From contig JAJEKV010000012.1 in NCBI GenBank assembly GCA_021234155.1, positions 4,715,789 through 4,779,788 of the forward strand: 64,000 bases of DNA, written 5' to 3'. A program made the translations under genes and the position numbers. The stretch comes from Isoetes taiwanensis. Its lineage: Eukaryota; Streptophyta; Lycopodiopsida; Isoetales; Isoetaceae. Below, piece by piece: positions 59,326-64,000 of the stretch. The notes under the pieces were generated by a model. That model had not been told where the DNA came from. It worked only from the letters and a program-made list of their open reading frames with translations, and did no database searches. Numbering within the stretch: the first letter of the stretch is position 1; each line of letters starts with the position of its first letter.

Positions 59326-60000
59326 GGTTATTCAACTTGTAAAAAAGTCAAAGAGGTATTCAACTTTGCAGTAGTCAAAGCAGGGTTCGAAATTAGAATT
59401 TGCCCCAACCATTAAAAATGCCTGCTTACATTTAAGGCTACCGGAAATACATGAAATTATAGTGTATTTTCCCGGAAATCCTTAGAAATTTCTCCGAAAA
59501 TAGCCTGAAAAAACGCCGGGAATATTTTTTGGCTATCGGAAATTTTTTGGAATGACCGGATTTTTAAGGGTCGAACCCCCCCAATTTCGAACCCTGAGTC
59601 AAAGGGGGTATTCGACTTGTGCAATAAATTTGTGATTTAGACAAGCCTAATACCTTAGTATACTAGAATTAAAAAAATAAAATAAAAGAGAGGGATATTC
59701 GACTTGTGGGATAGCCAAAGGGGGTATTCGACTTGCACAATACACGGAGGTTTTCGGCATACTAGTTCCGACGAAGGAGTTTTCTTTTTCTATTCTTGAA
59801 GGTATTTGACTTGTCTAATATCAACTTGAAATTGTAGACGAATATGGGTATTCGACTCACTTGTGGAATAACCTACAAAGCTAAAACGACAAGTATACAC
59901 AAGTATACCCTTATTCCACAAGTATAATATCCCTTTTGGAATGCAAGCCCAAAGCAGGAGGAGCCCGGCGAGGGCATTTTGGTAACTTTAAGGGTGTTTT
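59326..60000. repeat. Degenerate GGTATTCGACTTGT repeats
   Basis: Words such as gagg/gggtattcgacttgtg and agtcaaag recur at about 59329, 59355, 59607, 59695, 59722, 59808 and 59845. Variants with acaagtatac/acaagtata occur near 59887-59925. The hAT MITE at 59381-59596 lies within. Non-coding; it occupies the promoter side of the PPR gene. Confidence 0.65.
59381..59596. mobile_element. hAT-type MITE, 216 bp
   Basis: Perfect 14-bp terminal inverted repeats CAGGGTTCGAAATT (59381-59394 and the complement ending 59596) and a perfect 8-bp target duplication AGTCAAAG (59373-59380 and 59597-59604). An 8-bp duplication and CAGGG ends are typical of hAT elements. The interior has no coding and several aaatttt/ggaaatt stretches, so it is non-autonomous. 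Confidence 0.9.
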
Positions 60001-60103
60001 GGATTTTTTCCCAAATGGAATGTTCAAAATACCCATGTCGATACCGTTTTCAATAGATTAAAGCAACGCAGCGCAGCGTGTTAAAATTCTAGATATTTTA
60101 TGG
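60001..60103 (+). promoter_or_regulatory. Proximal upstream region of PPR gene
   Basis: About 100 bases before the ATG at 60104. It contains ctagatattttatggatggc but no strong TATA box. Many plant PPR genes have weak, TATA-poor promoters, so this is only positional. Confidence 0.3.
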
Positions 60104-62731
60104 ATGGCTATGTGTTTTGTGGCTGAACTTGCCATTCCGGCGAAGAACGATTTAGCAGAAAAAAGACAAGTAAATGTCTTGGAATTGCCTCAGAATTTAA
60201 ATTGTCATTCCGGGAACGAACGTAGCTCAAGGAATGCAAATTTGTCCACAGGAAAACGGTTTAAGGATTGGAGTACTGAATATTCCGCATCGAATGGAAA
60301 TGAAGAAGTTTATTTCAATACGAAGATTTTGGGTCCCGGGAAGAATTGGGCCTGGAATGACAAGGGAATATTAAGAAGAGATCTAGCGAAATTGGAAAAA
60401 GGCCTAATTCAAGCTGATTCTGGAGTTTACGCTTCTCTTATACGACGTTGCAGTTATGCTAAAAGTCTGGACGAGGGACGAAGAGTTCATCAACACATTG
60501 TCAAATCTGGATACCAACAGAATAAGTTCCTGGCAAATCTCCTTATTGAGATGTATGGTAAATCTGCTGCCATGGACGATGCTAGATCAGTTTTTGATGA
60601 AATGCCTTACAAGAATGTGTTCACATGGAATGTCATGATATCTGCATATGGCAGAAATGGTCGTGCCGAGGAGGCTTTACAGGTTTTCCTGCAAATGCAG
60701 CACGAAGGAGTTAGACCTGAGCAAATTACATGGAATGCAATTATATCAGCATATGCACATAGTAAAAACAGCAAGGGAGTCTTGGAACTACTTCAACAAA
60801 TGACAGAACAAGGGATGTTGCCAAATAAAGTAACCTGGCTCACAACCCTTAGCACATGCTCTAGCAAGGAAGCAGCTGCAGAGTGTAAGCTAATTCATTC
60901 CTGTATTATTGAAAGTGGCTTTGAGGCTGACATTTTTGTACAAACTGCTCTCATTAATATGTATGGAAAATGTGGTAATGTGAGTGATGCACAAAGGATC
61001 TTCAATGGCATGCCACAGAGGAATATTGTTTCTTGGAATACGATGCTTACCATATATGCGCAGGAAAGTTATTCCAAGGAAGCACTTCAAGTTTTCACCC
61101 AAATGCAAAGGAAGGGCATAAGCCCAGACAAGGTCACTTTTCTCGGTATATTGAATGCTTGTTTTGATGCCACGGTTTTAGCTATGGGCAAGAAGTTTCA
61201 TGCACATATTCTTAGGAGTCAAGAAGAGCCAGATGTTGTTTTGCTTACTGCCCTTATTACTATGTATGGAAAATGTGGGAGTCTAGATGACGCAAGAAAG
61301 ATATTCGATGAAGTACAGCAATTGGATGTTGTTATATGGAATGCCATGATTGCCGTCTATTCCCATAACTGTCAGGCCAAGGTTTCCCTTCAAATTTTCC
61401 AAAAGATGCAGCGAGCATCTGTGGTACCAACAAAGCTCACATTTGTGAGCATTTTGTATGCCTGTAGCATGCTGCTAGCCATAAATACAGGCAAATGGTT
61501 TCATGCTTGCATAGTTGGAAACGGAATGCAGGTTAATGCTACTGTTGCTAATTCCATGGTGAGCATGTATGCAAAGTGCGGCAACTTAAAGGATTCAAGA
61601 AGGATATTTAACACAACACAAAGGCAAGATATTTTTTCCTGGAATGCTATGATATCAGGTTATGCCCAAAATGGCCTTGGGGACGAAGCTTTGCAGCTAT
61701 ATAAACATATGCAGTTGGAAAATTTGAAGCCCGACAGGATTACATATGTCAGTGTTCTTGATGCCTGTGCCAGTGTAGGAGCATTGACGGATGGTGCGAA
61801 TGTGCATACATCTATTGTAGATGATGGCTTGGAAACAGAACTAGAAGTGGTAAATGCACTTGTCAACATGTATGCTAAATGTGGAAATGTTGAAGAAGCA
61901 CAGATGGCATTTGGGAAAATGAGCTGCCGAGATATAATTTCATGGAATGGCATGATTGCCGCATATGCCCAAAATGGATATGGCAAGCTTGCAGTACGCG
62001 TATATGAAGAGATGCTACAAGAAGGTATTGTCCCAAACAAAATTACCATTATAAGCATCCTTGATGCCTGCACTGATCTTGCAGACATACAACTAGGAAG
62101 AAAGGTCCATGTCCAAATTGTTGAGTATGGTTTGGAGGCAGACGTCGTTGTATCTAATGCCCTTGTAAATGCATATGCCAAATGTGGCAGTTTAGAGAAA
62201 GCAAGAACAGTATTTGAAAATATGACGAGTCGTAACATCATCTCCTGGAATGCTTTAACTGCGGGATATGCATGCCATGGGGAAGCCAGAGATGTTCTGC
62301 TGTTCTTCACGCGAATGCAGTTAGAAGGTATTATTCCAGATGGAATTACTTATATTAATATGTTAGCTGCATGTAGCCGGGGAGGCATGGTTTCAGAGGG
62401 TGAATACTTATTTATTTCAATGCATCAAGAACATGGAGTTGTGCCAAGGATAGAACATTATGGAGGTTTGCTGGACCTCTTTGGTCGGGCAGGATGGGTG
62501 AACGAAGCAGAGGATGCAATTGGAAGCCTGCCCTTTCAACCCACTGCAGTATTATGGACTACCTTGCTTAGTGCATGTAAAATGCATGGAATGGCGGAGC
62601 AGGCAAAACAAATTGCTGCACGTATTTTTACATTAGACCTGTTTACTTGGGAAGGCATCAATACCCCAGGCGAGAATTTGGATGATGTTTCCAGCATGCT
62701 GCATGATTACTGGGAAGAAGCAAAAGAGTGA
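60104..62731 (+). CDS. PLS-class pentatricopeptide repeat protein, E-like end
   Basis: PPR proteins bind organelle transcripts, one repeat per base; PLS-class members mostly specify C-to-U editing sites. Uninterrupted 875-codon gene with no intron, as usual for the class. Residues 1 to about 100 are a non-repeat leader, probably organelle targeting, although it is not strongly basic. From about 105 to 770 there are roughly 20 motifs in P-L-S order, repeated in blocks of about 100 residues (NVFTWNVMISAYGRNGRAEE, then ALINMYGKCGNVSDA, RNIVSWNTM, and so on). The last motifs (EHYGGLLDLFGRAGWVNEAED, then VLWTTLLSACKMHG) form the start of an E domain. The end, after about residue 840, departs from the E consensus, and no DYW deaminase follows. 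It may therefore act with a partner DYW protein, or have another RNA role. No specific orthologue recognised. Confidence 0.95.
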   Translation: MAMCFVAELAIPAKNDLAEKRQVNVLELPQNLNCHSGNERSSRNANLSTGKRFKDWSTEYSASNGNEEVYFNTKILGPGKNWAWNDKGILRRDLAKLEKGLIQADSGVYASLIRRCSYAKSLDEGRRVHQHIVKSGYQQNKFLANLLIEMYGKSAAMDDARSVFDEMPYKNVFTWNVMISAYGRNGRAEEALQVFLQMQHEGVRPEQITWNAIISAYAHSKNSKGVLELLQQMTEQGMLPNKVTWLTTLSTCSSKEAAAECKLIHSCIIESGFEADIFVQTALINMYGKCGNVSDAQRIFNGMPQRNIVSWNTMLTIYAQESYSKEALQVFTQMQRKGISPDKVTFLGILNACFDATVLAMGKKFHAHILRSQEEPDVVLLTALITMYGKCGSLDDARKIFDEVQQLDVVIWNAMIAVYSHNCQAKVSLQIFQKMQRASVVPTKLTFVSILYACSMLLAINTGKWFHACIVGNGMQVNATVANSMVSMYAKCGNLKDSRRIFNTTQRQDIFSWNAMISGYAQNGLGDEALQLYKHMQLENLKPDRITYVSVLDACASVGALTDGANVHTSIVDDGLETELEVVNALVNMYAKCGNVEEAQMAFGKMSCRDIISWNGMIAAYAQNGYGKLAVRVYEEMLQEGIVPNKITIISILDACTDLADIQLGRKVHVQIVEYGLEADVVVSNALVNAYAKCGSLEKARTVFENMTSRNIISWNALTAGYACHGEARDVLLFFTRMQLEGIIPDGITYINMLAACSRGGMVSEGEYLFISMHQEHGVVPRIEHYGGLLDLFGRAGWVNEAEDAIGSLPFQPTAVLWTTLLSACKMHGMAEQAKQIAARIFTLDLFTWEGINTPGENLDDVSSMLHDYWEEAKE

Positions 62732-63393
62732 TTTCCAAAACATATGTTTGATGGGATCTCAGCATGTCATGCAGACACAAAAGCCAGCATTGAATCATGT
62801 TCATGGGCATCTGCTGCAGAGAACATCCTCTTGCGTGCCGCACATGAGAATTAGCACAACTATTCACTATACTTATCAATGAAATATGAATTGCCACAAA
62901 GGCGTCTTAAAAAAATGCATGTTTCATTAAGGAACCCACCATGGATAATTGTTTCTCAAGGTTGCTGCATGGACAACAAACGGAAAATGCGGAATGCAAG
63001 AAGAAATGGAACGGGAATGTTAAATATCTCTTTGTTAGTCATAATGGATGTGTGGGTACACAAAGATACTTCGAAATGCTTACAGGCGTACAAAAGAAAG
63101 CCATGGCCGGGAACGAGAAGATGCTGTTATTAAACTAATCTAACAAGATTGAGGGACAGAAACAGGATGGGGTGAGAATTGTAAAGGTGAGCTATGTTCA
63201 TAGCATGTCAAAACGGCTGGAGAAGAGATATGAGGTGGACACAACAAAGTGGAAAGTGGAAAATGTGTTTTTATGCTGGAAAGAAGACCATCACAATACT
63301 TCATTTGCATAGAATTACCAGTTCAAATTATCTCATCTTTCATTAGCAGTGGATAGATTCAATCGCATAAGACTCAATTCTCCTAAACATATG
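62732..63393. other. 3' region of PPR gene
   Basis: Non-coding. Short open plus-strand frames (62879-63138) do not resemble E2 or DYW sequence. No further gene recognised. Confidence 0.45.
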
Positions 63394-63500
63394 GTTGTAT
63401 AAGGGTAAGACAACTGGGAAGTGATTCCCGGATTGGCAGCGAGCGTTAGCCGGGAGCTGCAAGCCGGTGAATCACTGACCAGTTTTCTTACCCTTACAAT
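63394..63500 (+). ncRNA. Candidate miRNA-precursor-like hairpin
   Basis: The arm 63394-63431 pairs with 63464-63500 over about 36 positions with only a few mismatches or bulges (AAGGGTAAGA.AACTGG..AGTGATTC.CCGG in both, one reversed). The loop region adds a GCAGC/GCTGC pair. The total of about 107 nt and the near-perfect imperfect-stem character fit a plant MIRNA precursor. It could also be a small foldback element, since no target duplication was found. No known miRNA sequence was recognised. The strand is assumed. Confidence 0.4.
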
Positions 63501-64000
63501 ATCATGGTTGGGGAGTGATTTTGAGCTCACCGCTCATGGCTATGGCACTGTGATTTTGATCTCTGTTTGATTTTGATCTCTGTTTCCCTGTTGTGCAAGG
63601 CCGGAAGAAGATGCAAAACAGCAAATAGCTGTTCTTCAGCTTCTGTTCATGGCCAGATGTTCACCGTCGGAGGAACAAGGAGCAACAAAAATTTCTATTC
63701 CAATGTTTCCGCAACCGGATCAACAGGTAATCAGGAATCTTCATACCCGATTAGAATTCCGGGATATTGGCCATGCCACATGGCATCAGGAAAATAGACC
63801 ACCGGAAGAAATCACGACCCAACCATGATATTGTTTATACACAGGCAATACATGGAGGAGCGTGATTATTCATTAAAAGCAATAAAATGTTTATATTCTC
63901 ATAAGTACACACACATTAAGACAAGTATATTTGTCAAGCAATGCCATGGTTTAAAGATCAGGAGAAAGAAGATTTGAGATGTAACTGTGAGTTTTGCACA
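63501..64000. other. Spacer to window end
   Basis: A short open frame (63567-63797) has no recognisable motif. Nothing else can be supported. Confidence 0.4.

Noticed and set aside
62695-62731. DYW deaminase end, because HDYWEE occurs near the PPR C-terminus
   Set aside because: The zinc-binding HxE and CxxC residues of a DYW domain are absent; the three letters are coincidental.

Overview
This window is nuclear DNA of a land plant with a large, repeat-rich genome. The evidence is an intronless PLS-type pentatricopeptide repeat (PPR) gene, an organelle-type guanylate kinase with plant GT-AG introns, a DDT/PHD-finger gene of the plant PTM (At5g35210/At5g12400) family, and plant lineages of Ty3/gypsy, LINE, PIF/Harbinger, hAT and Helitron elements. 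Which plant it is cannot be read from the sequence; a fern or another non-seed vascular plant is only a guess.

Layout, left to right. 1-4100: decayed L1-type LINE, minus strand, running off the left edge. 4590-5108: 5'-truncated 3' end of a second LINE family that occurs four times here. 5555-7083: intact four-exon guanylate kinase gene. 7982-8010: Helitron 3' terminus. 8657-11340: decayed two-gene PIF/Harbinger transposon with convergent genes. 12430-13200: L1 3' coding fragment. 13586-14075: short repeats. 14505-15413: LINE fragment. 15414-28758: 5'-truncated chromovirus (minus strand) whose chromodomain codons are split by a complete 10.9-kb Athila/Tat-like element (16039-26967, TSD CTCCC) that has an extra coding region after pol. 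28760-29272: poly(A)-tailed retroelement end.

30443-37251 (minus): PTM-like Tudor/DDT/PHD gene with conserved splice sites, including an 8-nt microexon, but about five coding lesions, so probably a recent pseudogene. 37252-45922: mostly non-coding, with tandem duplications and a second Helitron end. 45923-46186 (minus): candidate two-exon gene for a 62-residue tail-anchored protein. 46925-50575 (minus) and about 51540-59275 (plus): two long copies of the stem-loop LINE. The second is interrupted inside its endonuclease by a 2.57-kb solo LTR (TSD TATGA). 59326-60000: degenerate short repeats holding a 216-bp hAT MITE with an 8-bp TSD. 60104-62731: intact PPR gene. 63394-63500: a long, miRNA-precursor-like hairpin.

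The two intact genes and the PTM-like gene all relate to organelles: plastid/mitochondrial GMP phosphorylation, organelle RNA processing, and chloroplast-to-nucleus signalling. Nothing suggests they are co-regulated, and in a plant genome this is probably coincidence. Most of the remaining sequence is nested transposon debris.
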